From Amborella trichopoda (taxonomy: Eukaryota > Streptophyta > Magnoliopsida > Amborellales > Amborellaceae), in contig NW_006497023.1 in the NCBI RefSeq assembly GCF_000471905.2, positions 1,625,085-1,689,084 on the forward strand: a stretch of DNA of 64,000 bases. The letters run 5' to 3'. The position numbers were made by a program, and so were the translations under genes. This document shows, piece by piece, positions 45,541 to 56,974 of the stretch; position 1 is the first letter of the stretch, and the number at the start of each line of letters is the position of its first letter. The notes beneath the pieces are model-generated. The model did no database searches, had not been told where the DNA came from, and saw only the letters and a list, made by a program, of their open reading frames with translations.

Positions 45541-46060
45541 TTCTATTTGTCTTTTAATAGTCTAAATTTTTTCTTTGATTTCTGGAAGTAGTAGATGATT
45601 CTCTATTTGCTTATATTTGACTTCCGTTTTTAAAAAGCATAAGATATTTTCTTTATTTTTTATAGTATGTTTAATATTATGGATTTCTTTCACTTTTGGT
45701 TTTTTTATAAACTCAAATTTGACTTTATGACCACCTAAATTTGCTTCTATTTCTGTATTATCTATTTTTAAGGGATAGAGCAGATTTAAAGATGGAGTTC
45801 CTAATATTACTACTTGACTTAATCCTTTAACCATAATAAAAGGTATATCAAAGCAGTTACCGTTGTTGCATACAGCTGCGTTTGATAATTTATAATTAAT
45901 TAAAAGTCTACTACCATCAGCAGTGTTAAGTATTTGTGTAGTTTTATCAAAATATTTTGTGGGACTAAACCTTCATTTATACAGTTTAAATCAGCTCTAG
46001 AATCAACTAATGCTAATGATTGGAAGCTGTATTCATTTTGTATTACTATTCGTACTAGAG
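45541..46060 (-). pseudogene. EPRV B1 aspartic protease region
   Basis: The active site reads DSRA (about 46005-45994); the catalytic Gly is Arg. 45834-45562 is open and keeps VILGTPSLNLLYPLKI and the Lys/Glu-rich tail. A frame change near 45960 precedes it. Confidence 0.8.
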
Positions 46061-48790
46061 TATACCATTCTTGAGTAATGACCTATCTATTTTAATTAAA
46101 TGATTTTCTTATATGTTCTCTATTTTAGAGATTCCTGATGATTCAGGTTTATCTATTACCGTCTTATTTAGCAAATTTTCAAATTCTAGTTTTTCATTAG
46201 ATTCAGGTTCAGAGAATTCTATAGCAATTTCTAGTATTCTAATTCTATTCTTTAATTGTTGTACTTCTGTTTTTACCTCATTAATTTCTTGTTTCAACTC
46301 TGCTAAAGTTGGTTCTCTTTGTATAACTTCTCTTTTATTTATTCGTTTAAGAATTTCGGATAGGCTTTATACCTGGGGTTTTATTAATTGAGGTGATTTA
46401 TTTTTGGTCTTCGCTACTTGTACATATTGAGTTATTGCTTCTCTTTTCTCTTCGGGATCGGATGTTTTATCTATTAAATCAAGGATAAACTTTTCTTCTT
46501 TGGTAAGAGTTTGGCAGAAACAGTCTTGCATCTGCTCATCTGTGTCTGAACTAGTTTCAGATTCAGAGCTATTCCATACTAAATGTTCATCTTCTATTTT
46601 TCCAATTAATGAACCATCATCGGATGTTGAAGAATCATTGTTTGATTGGTTTTCTATTTGGATAATATTGTATAATTGATTTTTGTGTCTTCGTCTAAAC
46701 TTAGAGCATCAATTTTTGTTTTTACTCTACAATTACTCTTATAATGTCCAACCCTGCCACATTTGTAGCAGACTGGCAGTTTCTTTTTTCCTTGTTTTTT
46801 TTTTGAAGCAAATTTTTTAATAAATTTATTATTTTGTTAATGTTCCTTCCTCTGAGATTCTTTTCTCTGAGGCTTATATTTTCTATGTCCAGAGGATATT
46901 TTATATTCTTTATTAGAAGAAGGATTTATACTATGCTCACAAAAGTCTCCTAATTCTTTCTTTCCTGTCATTCTTTGTTTATCTAATTATCTTCTTAATT
47001 TTAGATCAGTACATAGAGTTATACCTTCTGCACAAATTTCTGCAAATAATTCTCCTAATGTATATTGGGAATATGGGATTATACCATTTTTTTTATTTTT
47101 TAATCTAGTTTTGACCTTTTCGACAAAAAGGTAAGGTAATCCAGCTATGAATTTCTCCTTCCAAATGTCTGCACTACTGTCTTCTCTCAACAAAAGTCTT
47201 GAGAAGACCACGTCTTTATACCATTTGTAGTGAGAAAGAGTAGGGCATCTTAGGTTAGACAGTAGATCCTCAGATCTAGCTTCTAATAAGGATGTGCATC
47301 TTACAAAGTGAAGGGTTATGATATGAGTGTGTTTACATCATCACTCTCGCCGTGGGGAACTCCTGATTACGTTCATTTTTAACAACCCATTGACGAGTAG
47401 CTATTAAAATTTGATTTTTTGTAGTTTCATTCATATGGAAAACCCACCATCCTCGAAGCCATCCTGTAAACCCACAGATTATTGCCTTTACAACATCTTG
47501 GTCATGGCTTCCAGAAACTTTACATGTAGTAGAATACATAGTCATATGCCTCATTGTATCTAATATTTTGTGATCAGACATCCCATCTATATTTCAATTT
47601 ACTATAGTTCTTCCTGAGTAGGATACAGTATGTGAAATTAGGTCTTCTAAAAATTGTATATCCGCAGGTGTTGGCCTAGTATGATACATACATTGTAAAG
47701 AAGTAGGCCTCCATTTCTTTCCATAATCTATTCTATTAATATTTAAATCTTCTTCTTTAAAGGCTTCCTCAATATGTGATATATCATTTAAATTTATTTG
47801 TTCTTGTTGAAGTACCATTGCTTCAGATTCTAAGACTATTCCTTTTCCTTTTGATTCTTTTATATTTAACTGGGATAGTCTTTTTACTAATTCATCCATT
47901 AAGTTTTTGTTGTCATCTCTAAGGGTAAGTCAATCCTTGTTTATTATAGGTGGGGGTTTTAACATTATTGCTTTTTTTTTTTCTTCAATTTGTTTATATG
48001 GTTTATTTATAATGTTTTCTATGCGGGTAGTCTGTTTTCCTAAAGAGTGAAGGTATAGATTGATATAATTATTTTGTTCTATTATATGTAAAAGTAGTTT
48101 AATTTTATGGATATGTACTCCTGAAATTATTTTATTTGGTGAAGCTCTAGATTCAACTGTCCTTTTTTTATGATAAGGGCTTTTTCAGGAAGATGTATAC
48201 TTTCTTCACTTCCTTCTGTTGTCTGGAAAGTTTGATATTGACTTTCTATAGTATTTATTTCAAAATTCGGCACAGGGTACCCCTTTTCTTTGAGAGTGGG
48301 TTTTAGCCATTCAAAGTATCCAATATTTTGTTTGTGTTCTTTTAAAATTTTATTACATCTTTTATGGCACATATCTATTAATTTTTTTGGAAAAGTTTGT
48401 AAATACCAGTTTCTTATTTGTTCATTTTGTGCTGACAGGTAATCATTTTTTAAATATTTGAAGTTTGTTTTTTCTTTTTCTGCAGGGTCAAAACATGCAG
48501 GTCTAAATCAGACAACGTGACTTCATTGGTTGAAGGGCTAGGATCTATTGGCTGGTTTGGGGGCATATGAACATTACTAGTTGTTCTGCACAATCCTTGT
48601 ATTCTAGGTTCATTACTTATTGATGAGGTGGAGAATCTTGAAGGAGTAGGTGTCTTTCTTGACGACTTGATTGTACTGTCATCTAATATATTTAATCTAG
48701 TCCTTCGACTAGAATTGAAGTGTAGTTCAATGTCTCCATCTGGATTTTCAATTATTTGTTTAGGAGTTTTATTCACAGGTGCTAGGTATT
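46061..48790 (-). pseudogene. EPRV B1 coat-protein region
   Basis: Reading down: 48776-48450 (IENPDGDIELHFNSSRRTR, PTPSRFSTSS), 48372-48127 (helical part), a stop at 47932-47930 shared with B2, 47899-47594 (KKWRPTSLQCMYHTRPTP), 47581-47333 and 47211-46987 (WKEKFIAGLPYLFVEKVKTRL), the intact knuckle CYKCGRVGHYKSNC near 46775-46730, then the acidic tail with CFCQTLTKEE. Broken by several frameshifts. Confidence 0.82.
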
Positions 48791-49392
48791 GTTGATTTTC
48801 GTTATGGATGGTCCAAGTTTTTCGCAGATTTATTTGGAATTATGGTATTTGATTTTTCCACGTTTGTTTGGAAAAATACAATATGACCTTTTGTATCAAT
48901 TTGTAATATATTTGGGCTGAGCGTATTCATTACTTTATAACAGATTCAGTATATTAAAGCAATGTTTTGAGATCCTGGATTCATATCAAATCCCTGAGTT
49001 TTTAGATTAAGTGTAAGGATCATAAGAAGGTTGGGGTCACTTAAAGATACCGAAAAATTAAGAAAACAATTGAAGTATACCGGACCACTACACAGACTTG
49101 ATTCTACTATTCCTAATAATGAATCTATAAACTTATTGTGACGACTATCTCGTAGACATAGCAATATTGAATTATTTAGTCCTAATCTTGTAAGAGGTTT
49201 AATTGCTACCTGTATTAATCCTATATGCAAATATTTATAATTTTTATTTTTATGTGATTGAAGTATTTTATTTGATAATAATTGAAAACTCTCCTGTTCA
49301 CTAGTGACTGATAAACTTTGTTCAACTGTTTTGATAGCATAACCTACCTTTAAATCAAATGTTCCCTTTTTGTAGATATCAGTTATTAGGAT
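48791..49392 (-). pseudogene. EPRV B1 movement protein
   Basis: 30K-type MP at the N-terminus of ORF1. Text includes FDLKVGYAIKTVEQSLSV, LCLRDSRHNKFIDSLLG, SGPVYFNCFLNFSVSL and GFDMNPGSQNIALIY. An in-frame TGA (48948-48946) follows IALIY, then ICYKVMNTLSPN continues the domain. The same stop occurs in B2. The open part differs from B2 at one residue in 94. Confidence 0.82.
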
Positions 49393-49433
49393 TTTAGGAA
49401 CCTATCCAATATGACTTTAGCTCCAACTAGTAG
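49393..49433 (+). repeat. Junction segment at the centre of the B1/B2 inverted repeat
   Basis: About 39 bp (AGGAACCTATCCAATATGAC and onward to AACTAGTAG) also occur in the same orientation at 49710-49748 inside the B2 leader. The copy at 49393 sits between B1, reading left, and B2, reading right, and marks the recombination point. Confidence 0.8.
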
Positions 49434-49477
49434 CTTACTATGTTGTGAAAAAATGTTAAAATCGCTCGTGGTCCAGT

Positions 49478-49490
49478 TGGTATCAGAGCC
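49478..49490 (+). other. tRNA-iMet primer site of EPRV B2
   Basis: TGGTATCAGAGCC, complementary to the initiator tRNA-Met 3' end; the conventional first base of the caulimovirid genome. A ~290 bp leader follows before MP. Confidence 0.94.
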
Positions 49491-49777
49491 ATAGTACCAT
49501 AGTAGCATAGTGCTTTAAAATAGTTGGACTTAAAATCCTAAACTCTAGCAACTTAATAAAATTTATCCATTTAGGAAGTTAGTCCAAGAGTTAAGACCAT
49601 TGGCGCACAGTCCAATTGACCGTTAAGGCAGGGAAGAGCCGCAGAGGTCGTAGAGACATAAGAGGTTGCCTAGAGTCATTATCCGTAACTCCAAATGGAA
49701 AATTTTATTAGGAACCTATCCAATAGGACTTTAGCTCCAACTAGTAGCACATTAAGAATTAAAAATAAAAAATAAAT

Positions 49778-50430
49778 AGTAATTGAAAATATAGAAAAAC
49801 AGAAACAAAACTGGAATATTCCTAAAATCCCAATAACTGATATCTACAAAAAGGAAACATTTGATTTAAAGGTAGGTTATGCTATCAAAATAGTTGAACA
49901 AAGTTTATCAGTCACTAATGAACAGGAGAGTTTTCAATTATTATCAAATAAAATAATTCAATCACATAAAAATAAAAATTATAAATATTTGCATATAGGA
50001 TTAATACATGTAGCAATTAAACCTCTTACAAGATTAGGACTAAATAATTCAATATTGCTATGTCTACGAGATAGTCGTCACAATAAGTTTATAGATTCAT
50101 TATTAGGAATAGTAGAATCAAGTCTGTGTAGTGGTCCGGTATACTTCAATTGTTTTCTTAATTTTTCGGTATCTTTAAGTGACCCCAACCTTCTTATGAT
50201 CCTTACACTTAATCTAAAAACTCAAGGATTTGATATGAATCCAGGATCTCAAAACATTGCTTTAATATACTGAATCTGTTATAAAGTAATGAATACGCTC
50301 AGCCCAAATATATTACAAATTGATACAAAAGGTCATATTGTATTTTTCCAAACAAACGTGGAAAAATCAAATACCATAATTCCAAATAAATCTGCCAAAA
50401 ACTTGAACTATCCATAACAAAAATCAACAA
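49778..50430 (+). pseudogene. EPRV B2 movement protein
   Basis: The same 30K-type protein as B1: FDLKVGYAIKIVEQSLSV, LCLRDSRHNKFIDSLLG, SGPVYFNCFLNF, GFDMNPGSQNIALIY, then TGA at 50271-50273 and ICYKVMNTLSPN in frame beyond it. A further stop precedes the MP-CP linker near 50415. Confidence 0.82.
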
Positions 50431-52840
50431 TACCTAGCACCTGTGAATAAAACTCCTAAATAAATAATTGAAAATCCAGATGGAGACATTGAACTACACG
50501 TCAATTCTAGTCGAAGGACGAAATTAAATATATTAGATGACAGTACAATCAAGTCGTCAAGAAAGACACCTACTCCTTCAAGATTCTCCACCTCATCAAT
50601 AAGTAATGAACCTAGAATACAAGGATTGTCCATAACAACTAGTAATGTTCATATGCCCCCAAACTAGCCAATAGATCCTTGCCCTTCAGCCAATGAAGTC
50701 ACCCTGTCTGATTTAGACCTGCACGTTTTGACCTTGCGGAAAAAAGAAAAAATAAACCTAGAATATTTAAAAAATGATTACCTGTCAGCACAAAATGAAC
50801 AAATAAGAAACTGGTATTTACAAACTTTTCCAAAAAAATTAATGGATATGTGCCACAAAAGATATAATAAATTTTTAAAAGAACACAAACAAAATATTGG
50901 ATACTTTGAATGGCTAAAAGCGACTCTCAAAGAAAAGGGGTACCCTGTGCCAAATTTTGAAATACGTTCACTCTTTAGGAAAACAGACTACCCGCATAGA
51001 AAACATTATAAATAAACCATATAAACAAATTGACGAAAAAAAAAAGGCAATAATGTTGAAACCCCCACCTATAATAAACAAGGATTGACTTACCCTTAGA
51101 GATGACAACAAAGACTTAATGGATGAATTAGTAAAAAGACTATCCCAGTTAAATATAAAAGAATCAAAAGGAAAAGGAATAGTATTAGAATCTGAAGCAA
51201 TGATACTTCAACAAGAACAAATAAACTTAAATGATATATCACATATTGAGGAAGCCTTTAACGAAGAAGATTTAAATATTAATAGAATAGATTATGGAAA
51301 GAAATGGAGGCCTACCTCTTTACAACGTATGTATCATACTAGGCTAACACCTGTAGATATACAATTTGAAGAAGACCTAATTTCACATACGGTATCCCAC
51401 TCATGAAGAACTATAGTAAATTGGAATATAGATGGGATGTCTGATCACCAAATATTAGATACAATGAGGCATATGACTATGTGTGCTACTGCATGTAAAG
51501 TTTCTGGAAGCCATGACCAAGATGATGCAAAGGCAATAATCTGTGGGTTTACAGGATAGCTTCGAGGATTGTGGGATTTCCATATGAATGAAAATACAAA
51601 AAATCAAATATTAACAGCTACTCGTCAATGGATTGTTAAAAATGAACATAATCAGGATGTTCCACACAGCGAGAGTGATGTTGTAAACACTCTCATATAT
51701 ACCATAACCCTTCACTTTGTTGGAAGCACATCCTTACTAGAAGCTAGATCCAAGGATCTACTGTCTAACTTAAGATGCCCTGCTCTTTCTCACTACAAAT
51801 GGTATAAAGATGTGTTCTTCTCAAGACTTTTGTTGAGAGAAGACAGTAGTGCAGACCATTGGAAGGAGAAATTCATAGCTGGATTACCTTACCTTTTTGT
51901 CGAAAAAGTCAAAAATAGATTAAAAACTAAAAATAATGATATAATCCCATATTCCCAATATACATTAGGAGAATTATTTACAGAAATTTGTGCAGAAGTT
52001 AAAACTTTATGTACTGATCTAAAATTAAAAAGACAATTAGATAAACAAAGAATGACAGGAAAGAAAGAATTAGGGGACTTTTATGAGCATAGTATAAATC
52101 CTTCTTCTAATAAAGAATATAAAAAATCCTCTGGACATAGAAAATATAAGCCTCAGAGAAAAGAATCTCAGAGGAAGGAACATTAACAAAAGAATAAATT
52201 TATTAAAAAATTTGCTTCAAAAAATAAACAAGGAAAAAAGAAACGGCCAGTCTGCTACAATCGTGGCAGGGTTGGACATTATAAGAGTAATTGTAGAGTA
52301 AAAAGAAAAATTGATGCTCTAAGTTTAGATGAAGACACAAAAAATCAATTATACAATATTATCCAAATAGAAACCGATCAGACAATGATTCTTCAACATC
52401 CGATGATGGTTCATTAATTGGAAAAATAGAAGATGAACATTTAGTATGGAATAGCTCTGAATCTGAAACTAGTTCAGACACAGATGAGCAGATGCAAGAC
52501 TGTTTCTGCCAAACTCTTACCAAAGAAGAAAATTTTATCCTTGGTTTAATAGATAAAATATACGATCCCGAAGAGAAAAGAGAAGCAATAACCCAATATG
52601 TGCAAGTAGCTAAGACCAAAAATAAATCACCTCAATTAATAAAACCCCAAGAATATAGCCTATCCGAAACTCTTAAATGAATAAATAAAAGAGAAGTTAT
52701 ACAAAGAGAACCGACTCTAGCAGAGTTGAAACAGAATTTAATGAGGTAAAAACAGAAGTACAGCAATTAAAGAATAGAATTAGAATACTAGAAATGGCTA
52801 CATAATTCTCTAAACCTGAATCTAATGAAGAACTAGAATT
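50431..52840 (+). pseudogene. EPRV B2 coat-protein region
   Basis: 50728-51015 is open through KRYNKFLKEHKQNIGYFEW, then a ~215 bp deletion relative to B1 shifts the frame at about 50965. The TGA at 51086-51088 is shared with B1. 51119-51406 holds KKWRPTSLQRMYHTR. 51569-52186, 205 residues, holds the capsid core HYKWYKDVFFSR, WKEKFIAGLPYLFVEKVKNRL. The knuckle near 52240-52295 has Arg for the second Cys. The acidic tail has CFCQTLTKEE at 52497. CP encapsidates the genome; this one cannot be made intact. Confidence 0.82.
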
Positions 52841-53460
52841 TGAAAATTTGCTAAATAAGATGGTAATAGATAAACCTGAATCGTCGGGAATCTCTAAAAA
52901 AGAGAACATACACGAAAATCATTTAAATATAATAGATAGGGTCATTACTCAAATATGGTATACTCTAGTACGAATAGTAATACAAAATGAATACAGCTTC
53001 CAATCATTAGCATTAATTGTTTCTGGAGTAGATTTAAATTGTATAAATGAAGGTTTAGTCCCCACAAAATATTTTGATTAAACTACACAAATACTTAACA
53101 CTGTTGATGGTAGTAGACTTATAATTAATTATAAATTATCAAACGCAGCTGTATGCAACAACGGTAATTGCTTTGATATACCTTTTATTATGGTTAAAGG
53201 ATTAAGTCAAGCAGTAAGATTAGGAACTCCATTTTTAAGTCTGCTCTATCCCCTAAAAATAGATAATACAGGAATAGAAGCAAATTTAGATGGTCATAAA
53301 GTCAAATTTGAGTTTATAGAAAAACCAAAAGTGAAAGAAATCCATAATATTAAATAGACTCTCAAAAATAAAGAAAATTTCTTATGCTTTTTAAAAACGG
53401 AAGTCAAATATAAGCAAATAGGGAATCATCTACTACTTCCAGAAATCAAAGAAAAAATTG
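52841..53460 (+). pseudogene. EPRV B2 aspartic protease region
   Basis: The active site reads VSGV (about 53017-53028): the catalytic Asp is Val, so no activity is expected. INEGLVPTKYF follows, then a stop at 53079-53081, and further on LGTPFLSLLYPLKI. A stop follows IHNIK near 53357. Confidence 0.8.
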
Positions 53461-54880
53461 AGACTATTAAAAGACAAATAGAACAAGAAATTTGTAATGA
53501 ACTACCAAGAGCCTTCTGGAGTAGGAAAAAACACATGGTAAGTCTACCATATGAAGAAGGGTTTACTGACAGTAAAATCCCTACAAAAGCAAGGCCAATA
53601 CAAATGAACTCTAGACTTCTAGAAATATGCAAAAAAGAAATAGATGAATTTTTAAAAAAGGGCCTAATTAGAAAAAGTTCATCACCATGGAGCTGTGCAG
53701 CATTCTATGTAGAAAACGCTGCTGAAAAAGAACGAGGAGTACCTAGACTAGTAATAAAATATAAACCTCTCAATAAAGTATTAAAATGGATCAGGTACCC
53801 AATACCTAATAAAAAAGACTTATTAGATAGATTGCTTAATGCATGCATATTCTTAAAATTGGATTTAAAGTCAGGATATTGGTAAATTCAAATAAATGAA
53901 AAAGATAGATATAAAACAGCTTTTAATGTCCCATTTGGCCAATATGAATGGAATGTAATGGCTTTTAGGCTAAAAAATGCCCCATCCGAATTCCAGAAAA
54001 TTATGAATGATGTCTTTAATCCTTATACAAAATTTATGATTGTATATATAGATGATGTCTTGATTTTTTCAGAAGACATTCAGCAGCACTTCAAGCATCT
54101 CAATGCTTTCCTGAGTACGGTAAAAAATGCAGGTTTGGTTGTTTCTGCTAGAAAAATGAGTTTATGCCAAACAAAAATTAGATTTTAGGCCATAATATAT
54201 TTCAAGGAACTATTATTCCAATAGATAGAGCAATAGAATTTGCAGTCAATTTCCTGATATTATTCTTGATAAAACAGAAGTACAAAGGTTATTAGGATGC
54301 TTAAATTATATTGCTGACTGCATTAAAGATTTAGCTATCATAGCTAGACCTTTATATGAAAGATTAAAAAAGAATCCTCCTAAATGGACGGATAATCAGA
54401 CTCTTGCAATACAACACCTAAAAAGTAAAGCAAAGGAATTACCTTGCTTAGTATTAGCTGATCCAAATGCTTATAAAATTATAGAATGTGATGCCTTCGA
54501 ACTTGGACTAGAAGGAATACTCAAGCAGCGAATTGATAATAAAGAACAACTAGTGAGGTTCACATCCAAAGCATGGAATAGTACACAACAAAATTATTCC
54601 ACTATAAAGAAGGAAATATTGGCAATAGTCCACTGCGTTACTAAATTTCAGATTGATATCCTCACTACAACATTTTTAATATGAACTAATTGTAAGGCAG
54701 CCAAAGACATCTTGATTAAAGATGTCAAAACTATGATTTCTAAACAAATCTTTGCTCGATGGAAAGCTATTTTTTCCTCTTTTGACTGTACTATTGAACA
54801 TCTCACTGGTACTGACAATCACGTTCTTGATTTTCTTACCCGCGAGTGTTTGCAGGGGGCAGAGAGGAGGACCAACAACC
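53461..54880 (+). pseudogene. EPRV B2 reverse transcriptase-RNase H
   Basis: 53535-53885 is open: KARPIQMNSRLLEIC, PRLVIKYKPLNKVLKW, LKSGYW, then a private TAA where B1 has Gln. 53958-54188 holds RLKNAPSEFQ and intact YIDD in VYIDDVLIF (about 54043-54069), then a frame change at about 54188. RNase H keeps IIECDAFELGL (Ser to Phe after the catalytic Asp-Ala) and LAIVHCVTKFQ in frame, a TGA near 54683, and the end LDFLTRE at about 54825-54845. Unlike A1/A2 there is no frameshift at the IVHC site. Confidence 0.87.
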
Positions 54881-56100
54881 GCCACAACAACAACAGCCAC
54901 AGCAAAAATTTAATATCAATATGAATACAAATACAAATACAAACCCTAATCCCCAAAACAAAGGAAAAGCCAAAATGGAAATAGTTTCATCTTCACTTAT
55001 AGGATCCCCAATAATGAGTTATCCACCTTTGTCACCAGCAGCTTATCCAGAATACTCTAGCCAAATAAGCAAATACCAGACTCAAACTTCAGTATTTATC
55101 CAATCACCAATCCCAAATAAAGTATCTTCATCCGGAAAGTCCCAATTTGAAGAAACCACCTTCTTGATAGATACCATTATAGAAGATGTCCATTGGGCAG
55201 CCGACCCAAATAAAATTGCCAACCTCTATCTTATGAACAATTTAAACCCATAATGGGAATAAAACCCGTGAATGGTATGAAGCTATTTTACTTAAGACAG
55301 GCTCAATCACCCTAGTACATTTTTACCAGCGGAATACAAATATAATTGCCTACTCAAAGCTTCAAATAAGAAAAATATTATCATACAGTGATTGGGGCTC
55401 AGATCCCTTCTGTGGTAAAAAGTTACAAGCTCAAGAATTTCACAATAAATATTATAAATACTCAGAATACATTGATGCCTGGCATAAGGTATTTGTTCTC
55501 CAAAATAATAATAGTTCTCACACCTGATTTATCAAAATTAAAATGCCTATTCTTGAAACATTCCCCAATTGGTTTCGAAACAGGTTCTTAATCTGGGGCT
55601 CTGGCTCCCAAATTCTTCCTCAAAGCCAACAAATATCTCAAGCTAAATTTGTTGAATTCAATGGAAAGGATCCCAATATAGACTACCACCTATACTTCAT
55701 GGCTATTTACCAAATACCCTGGATTATGAAGTGGCAATATAAAATATCTGAGAATACAACCAATAATTTTGAACATATCCCATGACTGGGAAAAAGATCT
55801 TTATAAAATGGTGGGATGTATTTGAAAATAAAGCCCTAGAACCGGAGAAAATAATATTGAAAAAAATACCAGGGCAAGCCCAAGATGAAAACCTAAATAA
55901 TTTTTTAGAATATATCAATAAAATGAAAAAGTAGAACCCACAAGCAACCAAGGAGGAGTTAAAGAGACAGTTATTACAAATGTTCGAAGAAGAAGCCGAA
56001 AATATGATTCTCTCTTTTCAAAATGATGATGAAGTCGAAATAGGAATGGACGATGCAAAATTTTTACAGAGACTCGATTAGGGAAACTTTTCACAAAAGC
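54846..56100 (+). pseudogene. EPRV B2 second ORF, function unknown
   Basis: It overlaps the end of RNase H in another frame; the first ATG is at about 54921 (MNTNTNTN). Gln/Asn-rich N-terminus, then MSYPPLSPAAYPEYSSQ, FEETTFLIDTIIED and NKIANLYLMNNLNP, then a stop at about 55252 and a frame change. Later pieces: 55543-55785 (ILETFPNWFRNRF, PWIMKWQYKI) and LLQMFEEEAENM near 55975. The ORF1/ORF2 overlap is the normal translational arrangement of this virus type. Confidence 0.72.
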
Positions 56101-56224
56101 CTGAATAAGTTTGAAGACCCGGGTGCAAGCCCTATAAAATCCAAAATACCTGTCTCCTATTTGAAGATTCCTTATGTCGGCCATTTAAAAGATATCGTAC
56201 CACCACCTGTCGATTATCTAGAAG

Positions 56225-56830
56225 AAGCCGTACCTCCACCGACACCACAGTACCTCCACCGACACCACAGTGCCTCCACCGATCCCACAGTGCCTCCACC
56301 GACATCACAGTGCCTCCACTAATACCATTCGTACCTCCAGTTGGCCACAGTAAATCACTACCTACCAACAAAGGTATTATTAAAGATGCGGACCTATACA
56401 AGTTGTTTAATAATCCTTTGGGTTTCGGACTCTATAAAAGGAGGAAGAAGTGCTCAGTGAAGAGTAGATCGGAAATCAGCCCTGAGCAAAGCTCTCTGCT
56501 TCCTCCATCCCTCATCTTCTCCTTCCCTCTTCTCCTTCCCTCTTCTCCTTCCCTCTTCTCTCTATGTATTTACTCTTACCTAGTTCTACATTGTAGATCT
56601 ACCGGAAGTTGTACTTCTTTCAACTCTGTAAATACTCCAAGTAACTGTTTCTATACCCTATTTTGTACCTTTATGTTTCTGTAAAATAGATGAGCGACTG
56701 TAATCTCGGTTCTTTGCCTAGTTACTGCCCTGACGAATGGAAACTATTTCATAGTTTATGTATTTGCTCTCAGTAAGTCTTGTAATTTTCTATATTTCTA
56801 TCCTGTTATCAATAAATGATTAGTTATTGT
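56225..56830 (+). promoter_or_regulatory. EPRV B2 promoter region: 21-bp repeats, TATA box, poly(A) signal
   Basis: Tandem 21-bp units CCACAGTGCCTCCACCGACAC, four to five copies, at about 56232-56322. TATAAAAGG at 56433-56441, then a CT-rich 5' region with a repeated CTTCTCCTTCC unit (56515-56560), and AATAAA at 56811-56816. Relative spacing matches B1. Function is inferred from position. Confidence 0.78.
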
Positions 56831-56974
56831 GAGTTATGCAAATAAAGTTTATCTTCAGCATTAAATTCGAGGTATTATACATACTAGTTGGATAATTTTA
56901 GACATATCTCCTTTCTCTGTATTTGTGATAATACTTGTTTTACTTTATCTAAAATTTGTTAGACTGTTTAGTTG

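Larger units (their letters stand above)
41872..49392 (-). mobile_element. Endogenous pararetrovirus copy B1 (subfamily B), nearly a full circle
   Basis: Minus-strand copy from 49392 (leader just 5' of MP) through MP, CP, protease, RT, RNase H, second ORF, promoter and leader, past the primer site at 42090-42078 and about 200 bp further. It thus covers almost the whole circular genome, about 7.5 kb. Its proteins differ from subfamily A at many positions but align throughout. It is the inverted partner of B2. Frameshifts, stops and a deletion in RNase H inactivate it. Confidence 0.87.
49434..56974 (+). mobile_element. Endogenous pararetrovirus copy B2 (subfamily B), nearly unit length
   Basis: Plus-strand copy of 7.54 kb starting about 45 bp before the primer site and ending in the RNA leader about 60 bp short of closing the circle (judged against B1). 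All domains are present: MP, CP, protease, RT, RNase H, second ORF, promoter. It has a ~215 bp deletion in CP (near 50965) and several stops and shifts. The right end abuts an AT microsatellite. Confidence 0.88.

Noticed and set aside
49478..49490. Possible tRNA-Met gene
   Set aside because: Only the 12-13 base primer complement is present; there is no cloverleaf and it sits at the expected start of pararetrovirus or LTR genomes. The same applies to 39524, 42078 and 19244.
56310..56684. 124-residue ORF over the EPRV B2 promoter
   Set aside because: It runs through the TATA box and CT-rich leader; not conserved as a frame in B1.
28087..56974. An intact, potentially infectious endogenous virus
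   Set aside because: Every copy has multiple stops, frameshifts or deletions in ORF1, protease active sites are lost in three copies, and A3/A4 are fragments.
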